Notes under the pieces: model-generated
Seen by the model: the letters and a program-made list of their open reading frames with translations, nothing else
Database searches by the model: none
What the model was told of the DNA's origin: nothing
In this document: in pieces, positions 42,831 through 51,896 of the stretch
Layout: every line of letters begins with the position of its first letter
How positions within the stretch are numbered: the stretch's first letter is position 1
Source: Pseudobutyrivibrio sp.
GTDB lineage: Bacteria; Bacillota; Clostridia; Lachnospirales; Lachnospiraceae
Direction of reading: 5' to 3'
Assembly: GCA_024697025.1 (NCBI GenBank)
Contig: JAILGH010000082.1
Coordinates: forward strand, 79,551-143,550
DNA: 64,000 nucleotides
Program-made: the position numbers and the translations under genes

Positions 42831-42870
42831 AAGATATAAGTGTCATAGGAAATTATTACACTTATATCTT
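42831..42870. promoter_or_regulatory. Perfect 13-bp dyad upstream of the O-acylation operon
   Basis: AAGATATAAGTGT (42831-42843) and its complement (42858-42870) with a 14-nt centre. There is no GC-rich stem or T-tract of terminator type. It may be an operator for the minus-strand operon or an AU-rich leader hairpin; it also lies downstream of the ABC permease gene. Confidence 0.45.
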
Positions 42871-42939
42871 CTCTCAAGTATTAATTATAACCATTATGGT
42901 ACCTTAAATCAAAAAAGGAAGTCTATGGTGTTTAATAAT

Positions 42940-43611
42940 TTACATTGGTACCTGGTTAACAGGAATTGTTCTGTATGTAAACCAATCTACAAGTGCACCT
43001 GCAATTGCAAGCCCTATTATGGCAGCCCACATGGCTGGTTGATTTGTTGTACCAATCATGAAACTTGTAAATGACCCCATTATTTTGCTGCCGGAGCCAG
43101 ACATACTAATCAACCTTGGCCCACCAATTAAAAGAAGCATAAGTAAAACATAATAAACTATGTATGCTGCCTTTCCATATCTGGTAATACTGTTGCCGGC
43201 CAAACCTTGTGCCCATAAGGCTAATGCAAAAACGATTATTCCAGTCTTAACTATAAAGCCTGCTCCCAAATCTCCTATAAAAAAGCACTCGAAAATACAT
43301 AAAACAATAACTTCAGCAGCATCAAACAAACGGCCAAGGCCAAAGAACTTTCTCCTTGTCATTCCAAACATAATCCCTTTGGCTGTCTCGTCTGAATGAA
43401 GAATAACTCTGAAAAAGCAAGTCATAAAAATATATATGGATATAATCATAATTCCGATAACCGAAATTATTGTTTTCTTAACATCTGCATCATTTGCTCC
43501 TATGATTAATGCAATAATTGTGCCTATTAGAGCTATAGCCACTATGGTAGTAAATGTCACTATCAGGCTCCCCTTCTTAACTGAAAATACAGCTTTAATA
43601 TCTCTAATCAT
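42940..43611 (-). CDS. ABC transporter permease subunit (second of two)
   Basis: A 223-residue membrane protein with six hydrophobic segments, of the ABC-2 type permease fold. Pattern: cytosolic N-terminus MIRDIKAVFSVKKG, paired helices, and a short FGMTRRKFFGLGR loop between helices 2 and 3 that resembles the ATPase-coupling helix seen in related permeases. The ATG at 43611 follows AAAGGAGG; the frame extends 27 codons into the upstream permease gene and was not used. It is the last gene of a YtrA-type regulator/ATPase/permease/permease operon. Confidence 0.78.
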   Translation of the reverse strand: MIRDIKAVFSVKKGSLIVTFTTIVAIALIGTIIALIIGANDADVKKTIISVIGIMIISIYIFMTCFFRVILHSDETAKGIMFGMTRRKFFGLGRLFDAAEVIVLCIFECFFIGDLGAGFIVKTGIIVFALALWAQGLAGNSITRYGKAAYIVYYVLLMLLLIGGPRLISMSGSGSKIMGSFTSFMIGTTNQPAMWAAIIGLAIAGALVDWFTYRTIPVNQVPM

Positions 43612-43622
43612 ATTTCCTCCTT

Positions 43623-44267
43623 TTAGCGAACCATACTCTTGCTGCTCAATTTGTATACCCACATTTCCAGAAGAATAAATGCAACTACACATACAAGTGC
43701 GTAAATAGCAAAACTAATCTGTAAGTTGAATGCTGGGAAAAACACCTGTCTCAATATAGAGCCTGCCGATACAGCTGCTCCACATATTCCTCCTATAATA
43801 GCAATAATCATCACCGCTACTCTTCCCCATTTTCTAATCTTATGACCTATTCCATAGAATAAAGCTGTAAGTGGGAATGCTCCAATTATAGACGTGATTA
43901 ATAGGCCAATTAATTCGAATTGCTTTGTAAAATAAATTGCTATCAAGGCCAATGCTGCACCCAAAACAAGACAAACTGTAGTCTTTAGAATTTGGCCTCT
44001 AAAAATATCCTTGCGTCTGGCTCCCATAGATAGCACAATACTGTCTGTCCAGTTTGCTGCATAAAGTGAATACATAGCATTGAATAATATTAAAATCATA
44101 AAAAAGAAGGAAATGCCTGATCTTGCAATATAGTCCATCCTTAAATCATTGCCATAGTCAAAAAATATTAATTCTGCAATCAGTAAGCACTCAAGCAATA
44201 ATGCGTAGCCTAAGGTGTAAAGGCCTGTTTTAACATAATATTTATCTGAACGTCTTGCTAAGCTCAT
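43623..44267 (-). CDS. ABC transporter permease subunit (first of two)
   Basis: A 214-residue membrane protein with six hydrophobic helices. The loop SMGARRKDIFRGQIL between helices 2 and 3 matches the equivalent loop of the next permease (FGMTRRKFFGLGR), so the two are probably diverged paralogues that form a heterodimer. It directly follows the ATPase gene (1 bp gap). Substrate is unknown; YtrBCDEF-like systems respond to cell-wall antibiotics. Confidence 0.78.
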   Translation of the reverse strand: MSLARRSDKYYVKTGLYTLGYALLLECLLIAELIFFDYGNDLRMDYIARSGISFFFMILILFNAMYSLYAANWTDSIVLSMGARRKDIFRGQILKTTVCLVLGAALALIAIYFTKQFELIGLLITSIIGAFPLTALFYGIGHKIRKWGRVAVMIIAIIGGICGAAVSAGSILRQVFFPAFNLQISFAIYALVCVVAFILLEMWVYKLSSKSMVR

Positions 44268-44268
44268 A

Positions 44269-45147
44269 TTAGGCCTCCTTTCTTCCGTCTACACACATAG
44301 CATAGAAAAGGTTCTGAAGCTGAACAGGCTCAACCTGAACATTCTCACCAAACTTTGCACCTGGCTCGTTTGAAAGCACTGTGACTGCCTTGTGATTTCC
44401 GAGGCTCTCTGGATTGTATACCTTGAAGCCATCAACTGCGCTGTTAACTGCCTCTGCTTCGCCACTGACTCTATATGCTCTGCTAAGAAGATGCTCTGTA
44501 TTTTCCTCCAATACAAGTTGGCCATCATCAATCATAATAACCTTTTCAAATAAGTTTGCTGCCTCTTCAATAATGTGAGTACTGATGATGAATGTTCTAC
44601 CTGTAGCTGCATACTCGTCAATTACAAGCTTATAGAACTGCTCTCTTGCAACTACGTCAAGACCAGCAACTGGCTCATCCAAAATTGTAATATCAGCTTT
44701 ACTAGCCATAGCTACAATGATTGTTACTGCTGAAAGCATACCCTTTGAAAGCTTGTTGATACGCTTTTTGATGTTAATGTTAAAAAGCTTTGTAAGCTCA
44801 TCAGCATATTCCTGATCCCAATTCTTGTAAAAAGCCTTTGCTATATTTAAATACTGCTTTACCTTAAGTGTGTTTGGTCCAAAAAGAGTAAGCTGAGGAA
44901 TCTCTCGTGAATAGCAGATGTGTGAAAGTGCTTCCTCGTTTTCCCATACTGGCTGACCATCTAGTGTAACTGTTCCTTCTGTTGCTGGATTCTGCGCTGT
45001 AAGAATAGAAAGAAGTGTTGTCTTTCCAGCACCATTTCTTCCAATAAGACCGTAAATCTTTCCTGTTTCGATATCGATATCTACGTTCTTTAAAACTGTA
45101 TCCTTACCATATTTCTTTACAATGTTTTTTCCGCTTAATGTTGCCAT
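44269..45147 (-). CDS. ABC transporter ATP-binding protein, YtrB-like
   Basis: A 292-residue ATPase. Walker A is GRNGAGKTT (about 37-45), the signature is LSKGMLSAV (a diverged LSGGQ), and Walker B is ITILDEPVAGLD, with the H-loop in ISTHIIEEA. A C-terminal extension of about 70 residues follows the core. It powers the two permeases downstream. Its operon partner, a GntR/YtrA regulator, lies 12 bp upstream, making this a regulated export or antibiotic-response system (function inferred from family). Confidence 0.92.
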   Translation of the reverse strand: MATLSGKNIVKKYGKDTVLKNVDIDIETGKIYGLIGRNGAGKTTLLSILTAQNPATEGTVTLDGQPVWENEEALSHICYSREIPQLTLFGPNTLKVKQYLNIAKAFYKNWDQEYADELTKLFNINIKKRINKLSKGMLSAVTIIVAMASKADITILDEPVAGLDVVAREQFYKLVIDEYAATGRTFIISTHIIEEAANLFEKVIMIDDGQLVLEENTEHLLSRAYRVSGEAEAVNSAVDGFKVYNPESLGNHKAVTVLSNEPGAKFGENVQVEPVQLQNLFYAMCVDGRKEA

Positions 45148-45159
45148 GATTCCCTCCTA

Positions 45160-45525
45160 CTACACATTATCTTTATCAATCATTTTTTTAAGATCTTCTT
45201 TACTAATACCTATCAGCTTTGCCTCACTGATAATACTTTTAACGTACGAGTTATAAAAACTGTCTCGTCTTGCCTTACGAATAGTCTCTTTTGCTCCCTT
45301 TTGAACAAACATACCTATTCCTCGTTTTTTGTAAATAATATCCTTGTCCACAAGTAGGTTGATACCCTTTGCCGCCGTAGCCGGATTGATTTTATAAAAC
45401 TTGGCCAGCTCCGTGGTGCTAGGCACCCTATCCTCTTCCTTAAGGATATCTCTAAGAATTTCATCCTCTATCATCTCTGAAATCTGTATGTAAATTGATT
45501 TATCTTCCCCTAGATTATCTAGCAC
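45160..45525 (-). CDS. GntR-family regulator, YtrA subfamily
   Basis: A 121-residue short GntR regulator. The winged helix (about 10-75) includes SIYIQISEMIEDEILRDIL, VPSTTELAKFYKINPATAAKGINLL and KRGIGMFVQKG; the small C-terminal part (75-121) is only a helical dimerisation region, which is the YtrA subfamily layout. It should repress its own operon until a cell-envelope signal appears. AGGGAGGTG precedes the ATG. A consensus promoter with an overlapping dyad is at 45552-45598. Confidence 0.92.
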   Translation of the reverse strand: MLDNLGEDKSIYIQISEMIEDEILRDILKEEDRVPSTTELAKFYKINPATAAKGINLLVDKDIIYKKRGIGMFVQKGAKETIRKARRDSFYNSYVKSIISEAKLIGISKEDLKKMIDKDNV

Positions 45526-45551
45526 ATACTCACCTCCCTTGGTCCGTTGGT

Positions 45552-45598
45552 TAGTTACTTGTGTAATTAACTATAACACCATTAAGGTTATGTGTCAA
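45552..45598 (-). promoter_or_regulatory. Promoter and probable operator of the ytrA-like operon
   Basis: Minus strand: TTGACA (45598-45593), 17-nt spacer, TATAGT (45575-45570). An imperfect dyad with TAGTTA arms covers 45552-45573, overlapping the -10 and start site, as expected for autorepression. Confidence 0.75.
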
Positions 45599-45601
45599 CA
45601 C

Positions 45602-45629
45602 AAAAAAAGCAGCCAACGAAGTGACTGCT
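45602..45629 (-). terminator. Terminator of the phosphoglucomutase gene
   Basis: An 8-bp stem with one G-U pair (45629-45622 with 45615-45608) followed on minus by seven T residues. Confidence 0.8.
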
Positions 45630-45638
45630 TCTAAAATC

Positions 45639-47321
45639 TTATTTAAATATTGGCTTTAATGCATCTGCAAGCTTATCTTTCATAGATTCTGCTTCAGCTA
45701 AATCCTTGCCCTTTGTAGTAAAGTATGTCTTAATCTTTGGCTCGGTACCTGAAGGGCGAACAACTACTGTGCAACCATTCTCAAGACCGTAGATAAGTAC
45801 ATTTGCTGATGGAAGCCCAGTCTCTGCTGTGTTCTTGTAATCAGTAACCTTATCAACCTTGATTCCTGCAATATCAGCAGGTGGATTCTCACGAAGCGAG
45901 CTCATGATTCCAGCCATTGTATCCATGCCTGAAAGTCCTGGGAACTCAAAGGAATCTACCTTGTTGAGATAGCGGCCGTACTCAGCATAAATCTCCTCGA
46001 GACGCTGCTTGAGTGAGCTGCCTACGCTGCGGTAGTAAGCAGCCATCTCGCAGATAAGCATAGAGCCGATAACAGCATCCTTATCACGAACGTAAGGGCC
46101 TGCAAGATAACCATATGACTCCTCAAATCCAAAGATAAATCTATCTACCTGTCCATCTGCCTCTAGACCTGCAATCTGATCGCCAATCCACTTGAAGCCT
46201 GTGAGAACTGAGCGAAGCTCTACGCCATAGTGCTCTGCAACTGCATCTGCAAGTGGTGTAGAAACAATAGACTTAACTGCAACTGGATTCTTAGGCATTG
46301 TGCCCTTTTCAATACGTCCTGCTGCAATATAATCAAGAAGAAGTACGCCAACCTCGTTACCAGAAACAAGCTCGTAGCTTCCGTCTGGACACTTCATGGC
46401 GATGCCTACTCTATCTGCATCTGGGTCAGTAGCAAGCATAAGGTCTGCCCCCTCTTTCTTGGCAAGCTCAAGACCAAGCTTAAGAGCCTCGAAAATCTCT
46501 GGGTTTGGATAGCTACATGTTGTAAAGTATCCGTTTGGATATTCCTGCTCAGGTACAATTGTAATATCTGTAATGCCAATGTCGTTAAGTACACGTGTAA
46601 CAGGTACTAAACCAGAACCATTAAGTGGAGAATACACAAGCTTAAGACCAGCTGTCTTGCAAAGACCTGGACGAACTTGACGCTCCTCAATTGCTGCATA
46701 GAAAGCGTCCTTGCAATCATCTCCAGCAAACTTGATAAGTCCCTTTTCAACGCCCTCGGCAAATGACATGACCTTGGCGCCTGTAAGAACATCAGTCTTT
46801 TGAATCTCCTCATATACAATAGCAGCCGCATCATCTGTCATCTGACATCCGTCTGGACCGTAAGCCTTGTATCCATTGTACTTAGCTGGGTTGTGGGAAG
46901 CTGTAACCATGATACCAGCATTACAATTATAGTAACGTGTTGCAAAAGAAAGTGCTGGAACTGGCATAAGTGCATCGTAAATGCGTACATTGATGCCATT
47001 GGCTGCAAGCACACCTGCTGCTGCCTTAGCAAACACATCACTCTTGATACGGCTATCATAGCTGATAGCAACTGTCTGATTGCCCCCCTGAGTCTTAACC
47101 CAATTAGCAAGACCCTGAGTAGCCTGTCTTACAACGTAAATATTCATTCTGTTGGTACCTGCACCGAGTACACCACGAAGTCCTGCTGTACCAAATGCAA
47201 GTGCAACCGCAAATCTATCCTTTATCTCTTCATCATTTCCACTGATTTTGTTAAGCTCTGGCTTAAGATCTGGATCGTCAAGATCCGCTGCAAGCCAACG
47301 CTCATAATCGTCTTTATACAT
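45639..47321 (-). CDS. Phosphoglucomutase/phosphomannomutase
   Basis: A 560-residue alpha-D-phosphohexomutase of the PgcA type. It interconverts glucose-1-phosphate and glucose-6-phosphate, feeding glycogen and surface glycan synthesis. Landmarks are FGTAGLRGVLGAGTNRMN, the phosphoserine loop TASHNPAKYNGYK (Ser about 143), the metal loop DPDADRVGIA, the sugar-binding GFEESYGYL and the C-terminal phosphate-binding RPSGTEPKIKTY. Preceded by its own promoter and followed by a terminator, so monocistronic. Confidence 0.95.
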   Translation of the reverse strand: MYKDDYERWLAADLDDPDLKPELNKISGNDEEIKDRFAVALAFGTAGLRGVLGAGTNRMNIYVVRQATQGLANWVKTQGGNQTVAISYDSRIKSDVFAKAAAGVLAANGINVRIYDALMPVPALSFATRYYNCNAGIMVTASHNPAKYNGYKAYGPDGCQMTDDAAAIVYEEIQKTDVLTGAKVMSFAEGVEKGLIKFAGDDCKDAFYAAIEERQVRPGLCKTAGLKLVYSPLNGSGLVPVTRVLNDIGITDITIVPEQEYPNGYFTTCSYPNPEIFEALKLGLELAKKEGADLMLATDPDADRVGIAMKCPDGSYELVSGNEVGVLLLDYIAAGRIEKGTMPKNPVAVKSIVSTPLADAVAEHYGVELRSVLTGFKWIGDQIAGLEADGQVDRFIFGFEESYGYLAGPYVRDKDAVIGSMLICEMAAYYRSVGSSLKQRLEEIYAEYGRYLNKVDSFEFPGLSGMDTMAGIMSSLRENPPADIAGIKVDKVTDYKNTAETGLPSANVLIYGLENGCTVVVRPSGTEPKIKTYFTTKGKDLAEAESMKDKLADALKPIFK

Positions 47322-47362
47322 ATCCTATCTCCTATCATCTTTAGAGTTTTCAACTGACTATA

Positions 47363-47391
47363 ATTCTAAATTTCTTAGTTAGTCATGTCAA
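47363..47391 (-). promoter_or_regulatory. Promoter of the phosphoglucomutase gene
   Basis: Minus strand: TTGACA (47391-47386), 17-nt spacer, TAGAAT (47368-47363). Confidence 0.75.
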
Positions 47392-47414
47392 TCTCTTCCT
47401 AGTAACGAGGGGTA

Positions 47415-47452
47415 GAAAAATGCCACCTATGTCTATGGGACAAAGGTGGCAT
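47415..47452 (-). terminator. Terminator of the phosphoketolase gene
   Basis: A perfect 9-bp stem ATGCCACCT (47420-47428 with 47444-47452), then TTTTTC on the minus strand. Confidence 0.8.
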
Positions 47453-47471
47453 GAATTAATTATATTTGTGG

Positions 47472-49838
47472 CTATTTAAGACCTGTCCACTTCCATTCAG
47501 CAACTTCTGGCATATCTACACCAATGTCGTGAATGTATGTCTTGTGCTCAACGAGCTTATCCTTCATCTTCTGCTTGAGGAATGCTCCCTTGTTTTCCAT
47601 TTCTGGCATGTTGTTAAGCATTGCGATTACAAGGTTAAAGCGGTCAATCTTGTTTTGAACTCTCATATCAAATGGAGTTGTGATTGTACCCTCTTCGTGG
47701 TAACCATAAACGTGGATGTTTCTGTTGTGTCTTGTATATGTAAGCTCATGGATAAGTGTTGGATATCCATGGAACGCAAATACGATTGGCTTATCCTTTG
47801 TAAAGATTGAATCGTACTCTACGTCTGAAAGACCGTGTGGATGTTTGTTGCTTGGCTCCATCTTCATAAGGTCAACTACGTTTACAAAACGAACCTTAAC
47901 CTCTGGCATCTCCTTGTGGAGAATATCAACTGCTGCAAGAGCCTCAAGTGTAGGTGTATCACCACAGCAAGCGAGAACGATGTCTGGCTCCTGACCCTTG
48001 TCTGTTGAAGCCCAATCCCAGATACCGATACCCTGAGTACAGTGCTTAACAGCCTGCTCCATAGTAAGCCACTGTGGTCTTGGATGCTTAGATGCAACGA
48101 TTGCGTTTACATAGTTCTTGCTCTTTAAGCAGTGATCCATTGTAGAAAGCAAACAGTTTGCATCTGGTGGAAGGTAAAGACGTACAACGTCTGCCTTTTT
48201 ATTTGAAATATGATCAAGGAAACCTGGATCCTGGTGTGTAAATCCGTTGTGATCCTGCTGCCATACATTTGATGTAAGAAGTAGGTTTAGGGATGCAATT
48301 GGACGTCTCCATGGAAGAGCATTGCAAACCTTGAGCCACTTAGCATGCTGAGCAGCCATTGAATCTATAATACGGATGAATGCCTCGTAGCTTGCAAAGA
48401 AACCATGTCTACCGGTAAGGAGGTAACCCTCTAACCAACCTTCGCACATGTGCTCAGAAAGCATTGAGTCCATAACACGACCATCCTGTGCAAGGAACTG
48501 GTCTGTGCCTTCTTCGATTGGTGAATTCCAATCTCTATTTGTAACTTCGAATACCTTGTTAAGACGGTTAGACATAGTCTCGTCTGGTCCAAAGATACGG
48601 AAGTTCTTCTGCTCTTCATTAAGCTTGAATACGTCTCTGATGTATCCGCCAAGCTCAATCATATCCTGCTTTTCAACAGAACCTGGAGCTGGTACTTCTA
48701 TAGCATAATCGCGGAAATCAGGAAGTCTAAGATCACGAAGAAGCTTACCACCGTTAGCGTGTGGATTAGCCCCGATTCTCTTGTCTCCCTTTGGAGCAAG
48801 TTCCTCAAGCTCAGGAATAAGACGACCATTCTCATCGAAAAGCTCCTCTGGCTTGTAGCTTAAGAGCCAATCCTTGAGGATATCAAGATGCTCTGGCTTG
48901 TCCATCATAACTGGAACCTGATGTGCCTGGAATGAGCCCTCAATCTTGTTGCCATCAACAACCTTTGGACCTGTCCATCCCTTTGGTGTACGAAGAACAA
49001 TCATTGGCCATACTGGTCTTGTAGCATCGCCCTTTTCTCTAGCGTTCTTCTGAATTGCCTTGATTTCGTCCATAACGATATCAAGAGTCTCAGCCATCTT
49101 CTTGTGCATTTCCATTGGCTCAGAACCTTCTACGAAATAAGGATTCCAGCCCATACCCTTGAAGAATGACTCAAGCTCTTCGTGTGACATACGAGCAAGA
49201 ATTGTAGGGTTGGAAATCTTGAATCCGTTAAGGTGGAGAATAGGAAGTACTGCACCATCTGTAATAGGATTAAGAAACTTATTTGACTGCCACGAAGTAG
49301 CAAGTGGGCCTGTCTCAGCCTCACCATCACCAACTACACATGTAGCAATAAGCTCTGGGTTATCAAAAACTGCACCGAAAGCATGAGCGATTGAGTAACC
49401 AAGCTCACCACCTTCGTGAATAGAACCAGGAGTCTCTGGAGCAACATGGCTTGAGATACCGCCTGGGAACGAGAACTGCTTACAAAGCTTCTGAAGACCA
49501 TCCATATCACGACTTACGTTTGGATAAACTTCACTGTAAGAGCCCTCAAGATATGTATTAGCAACAAAAAAGTTGCCGCCATGACCTGGGCCTGAAATAA
49601 GGATCATATCCTGGTCGTACTTATTGATTACACGATTCATGTGTACATAGATAAAGTTCTGACCAGGTACTGTTCCCCAGTGACCTACGATTTTCTTTTT
49701 AATCTGCTCTTTCTTAAGAGGCTCACGCAAAAGTGGGTTCTCAAGAAGATACAACTGTGCCGCTGCGAGATAATTAGTTGCACGCCAGTAGGCGTTCATT
49801 TTCTCTAAATACTCATCAGTAATAACATTGTGATTCAT
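47472..49838 (-). CDS. xfp: Phosphoketolase (xylulose-5-P/fructose-6-P)
   Basis: A 788-residue thiamine-diphosphate enzyme that splits xylulose-5-phosphate (and often fructose-6-phosphate) with phosphate into acetyl-phosphate and an aldose phosphate. Landmarks are [40 protein letters not shown] split here, the [19 protein letters not shown] ThDP/Mg site, SFQAHQVPV, and the C-terminal TWQ/GLNQQ-like region replaced by [17 protein letters not shown]. The length matches bacterial Xfp. In Butyrivibrio-type bacteria it supports pentose catabolism to acetate and butyrate. Monocistronic. Confidence 0.96.
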   Translation of the reverse strand: MNHNVITDEYLEKMNAYWRATNYLAAAQLYLLENPLLREPLKKEQIKKKIVGHWGTVPGQNFIYVHMNRVINKYDQDMILISGPGHGGNFFVANTYLEGSYSEVYPNVSRDMDGLQKLCKQFSFPGGISSHVAPETPGSIHEGGELGYSIAHAFGAVFDNPELIATCVVGDGEAETGPLATSWQSNKFLNPITDGAVLPILHLNGFKISNPTILARMSHEELESFFKGMGWNPYFVEGSEPMEMHKKMAETLDIVMDEIKAIQKNAREKGDATRPVWPMIVLRTPKGWTGPKVVDGNKIEGSFQAHQVPVMMDKPEHLDILKDWLLSYKPEELFDENGRLIPELEELAPKGDKRIGANPHANGGKLLRDLRLPDFRDYAIEVPAPGSVEKQDMIELGGYIRDVFKLNEEQKNFRIFGPDETMSNRLNKVFEVTNRDWNSPIEEGTDQFLAQDGRVMDSMLSEHMCEGWLEGYLLTGRHGFFASYEAFIRIIDSMAAQHAKWLKVCNALPWRRPIASLNLLLTSNVWQQDHNGFTHQDPGFLDHISNKKADVVRLYLPPDANCLLSTMDHCLKSKNYVNAIVASKHPRPQWLTMEQAVKHCTQGIGIWDWASTDKGQEPDIVLACCGDTPTLEALAAVDILHKEMPEVKVRFVNVVDLMKMEPSNKHPHGLSDVEYDSIFTKDKPIVFAFHGYPTLIHELTYTRHNRNIHVYGYHEEGTITTPFDMRVQNKIDRFNLVIAMLNNMPEMENKGAFLKQKMKDKLVEHKTYIHDIGVDMPEVAEWKWTGLK

Positions 49839-49973
49839 ATTACTTCTCCTTCAAAACTGCGATTAACAAACTGCCACATTTTTTAAATCTTGCTGAGTTT
49901 GTTAAAAAATTATCTAACTCCATTGTACTATCGCTTATTTTGCGCTTTTTTTCTATTCAGTTTTTGCCGACAA

Positions 49974-50660
49974 TTATTTAATTCTTGCTATAACATCTAG
50001 AACAATTGCGATAGATTGCTCAGCAGCTTTTCCTGCAAAGGTGTTGTAATCCATTGCACTTCCATCTGCATCTGAAATAGAACGGATAAGTGTAAATGGC
50101 ACATTGTTGATGTAGCATACGTGGGCAATACTTCCACCCTCCATGTCTGCTGCAATTGCATCAAATTTTACGTGAATGTTGTTGCGCTGTCTGTCTGTGT
50201 CAACAAACAGATCACCTGATGCAATAATGCCTGTCTGATAGGCAATTCCTCTTTTTTCAAGAACCTCCTCAACAGCTCTGTTGAGTTCCTTGTCTGCCTC
50301 AAAATTGATAACATTGATTCCTGAGACAAGACCAGCTGGGTCCCCAAGTGCTGTTGTGTTCATGTCGTGCTGAACAGCTGACTGAGCAACTGCCACATCA
50401 AGCACCTTAAGGTCCTTAACTAAAGAACCGGCCACCCCAATGTTGATTACGTGGTCCACGCCAAAATGAATAATCATAACTTCGGTACATATAGCAGCAA
50501 ATACTTTTCCGATTCCACTAACTGCTGCTACTACGTCCACTCCGTTGATTTTGCCTTTGATGAATTCTACTCCACTGATTGTTTCGGTCTTGGCGTTTTT
50601 GATGGAAGGCTTGAGATTCTCAATTTCCATCTGCATAGCACCAATAATACCTAACTTCAT
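49974..50660 (-). CDS. mtnN: 5'-methylthioadenosine/S-adenosylhomocysteine nucleosidase
   Basis: Hydrolyses MTA and SAH (and 5'-deoxyadenosine), releasing adenine. The 228-residue protein starts MKLGIIGAMQMEIENL with the catalytic Glu near residue 12. It has SGIGKVFAAICTEVMI, the NIGVAGSL block, the substrate Glu in AADMEGGSIAHVCY and the catalytic Asp in RSISDADGSA. The next gene upstream is luxS, which uses the S-ribosylhomocysteine it makes, so the two form the SAH recycling/AI-2 branch. Confidence 0.95.
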   Translation of the reverse strand: MKLGIIGAMQMEIENLKPSIKNAKTETISGVEFIKGKINGVDVVAAVSGIGKVFAAICTEVMIIHFGVDHVINIGVAGSLVKDLKVLDVAVAQSAVQHDMNTTALGDPAGLVSGINVINFEADKELNRAVEEVLEKRGIAYQTGIIASGDLFVDTDRQRNNIHVKFDAIAADMEGGSIAHVCYINNVPFTLIRSISDADGSAMDYNTFAGKAAEQSIAIVLDVIARIK

Positions 50661-50727
50661 ATACTTTTCCTCCTGTATGTATGGCCAGTTACTATATCTG
50701 GCTATTAATAATTCTAGTCAATGAAAG

Positions 50728-51189
50728 TTATGATGGATAAGAAAACTCCATGTTTGTCCATGAATTAAGCACATCCAAATAGCGGGCACACTCCTTCTTT
50801 GCCAAGTTAATATCCAAGTTCTCGTAGTGACCACACTCAATAGCAGACTTTCCAAAAACATCGCCATCATGGTCTACCGTCTGCTTGAATACCTTCTTTG
50901 TCACCTCAAAAACTTTCTTGGAATCCACGCCCTTTACCACAAGGTAAAATCCTGTCTGGCATCCCATTGGTCCAAAGTAAATAACATTATCTGCAATCTC
51001 CGAATTGCGGATGTAAGTTGCAATCATGTGCTCCACTGAATGCATTGTTGCATTATCCATGTAATCGCCTGCATTTGGCTTGCGAGTACGTAAATCGTAA
51101 GTAATGATATCTCCATCATCTACACGTGAAATGTAAAAACCTGGTGTAAGTACATTGTGATCAATTGTAAAACTTTTAATTCTTTCCAT
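50728..51189 (-). CDS. luxS: S-ribosylhomocysteine lyase (AI-2 synthase)
   Basis: Converts S-ribosylhomocysteine to homocysteine and DPD, the precursor of autoinducer-2. The 153-residue protein has the metal-binding HSVEHMIAT (HxxEH), the catalytic Cys in PMGCQTGFY and the third metal ligand in GHYENLD. The length is typical. It lies between the DJ-1-like gene and mtnN on the same strand; TTGACT-like sequences between luxS and mtnN could give mtnN its own promoter. Confidence 0.97.
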   Translation of the reverse strand: MERIKSFTIDHNVLTPGFYISRVDDGDIITYDLRTRKPNAGDYMDNATMHSVEHMIATYIRNSEIADNVIYFGPMGCQTGFYLVVKGVDSKKVFEVTKKVFKQTVDHDGDVFGKSAIECGHYENLDINLAKKECARYLDVLNSWTNMEFSYPS

Positions 51190-51237
51190 TTTATCTTATG
51201 TCCTTTCGTTCATGTCTGCTGGAAATCCCAAGGAAAT

Positions 51238-51789
51238 CTACTGTCTAAAAACTATAGACTTAGTAATTCGCTCAGCCTCGGTCTCACCCTTCAATGTCCT
51301 AATAATTTCAAGGGCAAATGGAATAGCTGTGCCAAGTCCGCGGCTTGTTATGATATTTTTATCGTGACATACCTCGTCTGTAGAAACCTGAGCTCCAAGC
51401 AAATCCTTTTCCATTCCAGGATAGCATGTTGCCTTCTTGCCCTGTAAAAAACCTGCTTTACCAAATACTGTTGGGGCAGCACATATGGCAGCCAATCCCT
51501 TGCCTGAAACATTAAATCCATTTACCTGATCCATCAAAGGCTCACAGAGCTCTAAATTAAGTGTACCTGGCATACCACCTGGAAGCACCAGCATATCTGC
51601 ATTATCAAAATTAACAGTCTCAATGAGCTTATCACACACAGTCATGATGCCGTGTGATCCAGGAACTCTCTTGTTTCCTGTAATTGAAACCATATCAATA
51701 TCGATACTGGCACGTCTAAGTAAATCTACAACTGTAAGTGCCTCAATTTCCTCATGTCCCTCAGCAAAAAAGATTAATACCTTACTCAT
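51238..51789 (-). CDS. DJ-1/PfpI-family protein
   Basis: A 183-residue class I glutamine-amidotransferase-like protein of the DJ-1/ThiJ group. Visible are LIFFAEGHEEIEALTVVDLLRRA with the conserved Glu near 15, the LVLPGGMPGT strand, and the nucleophile elbow AICAAPTVFGKAG with Cys near 103. Family members act as deglycases, chaperones or redox sensors; the true substrate is uncertain. It lies 48 bp upstream of luxS and may be co-transcribed. Confidence 0.9.
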   Translation of the reverse strand: MSKVLIFFAEGHEEIEALTVVDLLRRASIDIDMVSITGNKRVPGSHGIMTVCDKLIETVNFDNADMLVLPGGMPGTLNLELCEPLMDQVNGFNVSGKGLAAICAAPTVFGKAGFLQGKKATCYPGMEKDLLGAQVSTDEVCHDKNIITSRGLGTAIPFALEIIRTLKGETEAERITKSIVFRQ

Positions 51790-51832
51790 AGTTACCTCCC
51801 GTTCTATTGTGTTCTACTGATTCCTATAATAA

Positions 51833-51867
51833 CACAAAAGCAGTTTGTGTGTCTCACAAACTGCTTT
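51833..51867 (-). terminator. Terminator of the formate/nitrite channel gene
   Basis: A perfect 13-bp stem AAAGCAGTTTGTG (51837-51849 with 51855-51867), then a T-rich tail on the minus strand (TTTTGTGTT). Confidence 0.8.
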
Positions 51868-51896
51868 AGGTCCTTAGTTTTCATATTTTATAGCAT

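Noticed and set aside
42901-42925. TCAAAAAAGG as a minus-strand copy of the shared block
   Set aside because: Only six A, no CTTTTTTCCA partner at 17 bp, and no orphan gene behind it.
46230-47357. Long open frames on the plus strand opposite phosphoglucomutase
   Set aside because: They mirror the codon pattern of a well-supported gene, lack ribosome sites, and give Cys/Trp-rich peptides with no domain.
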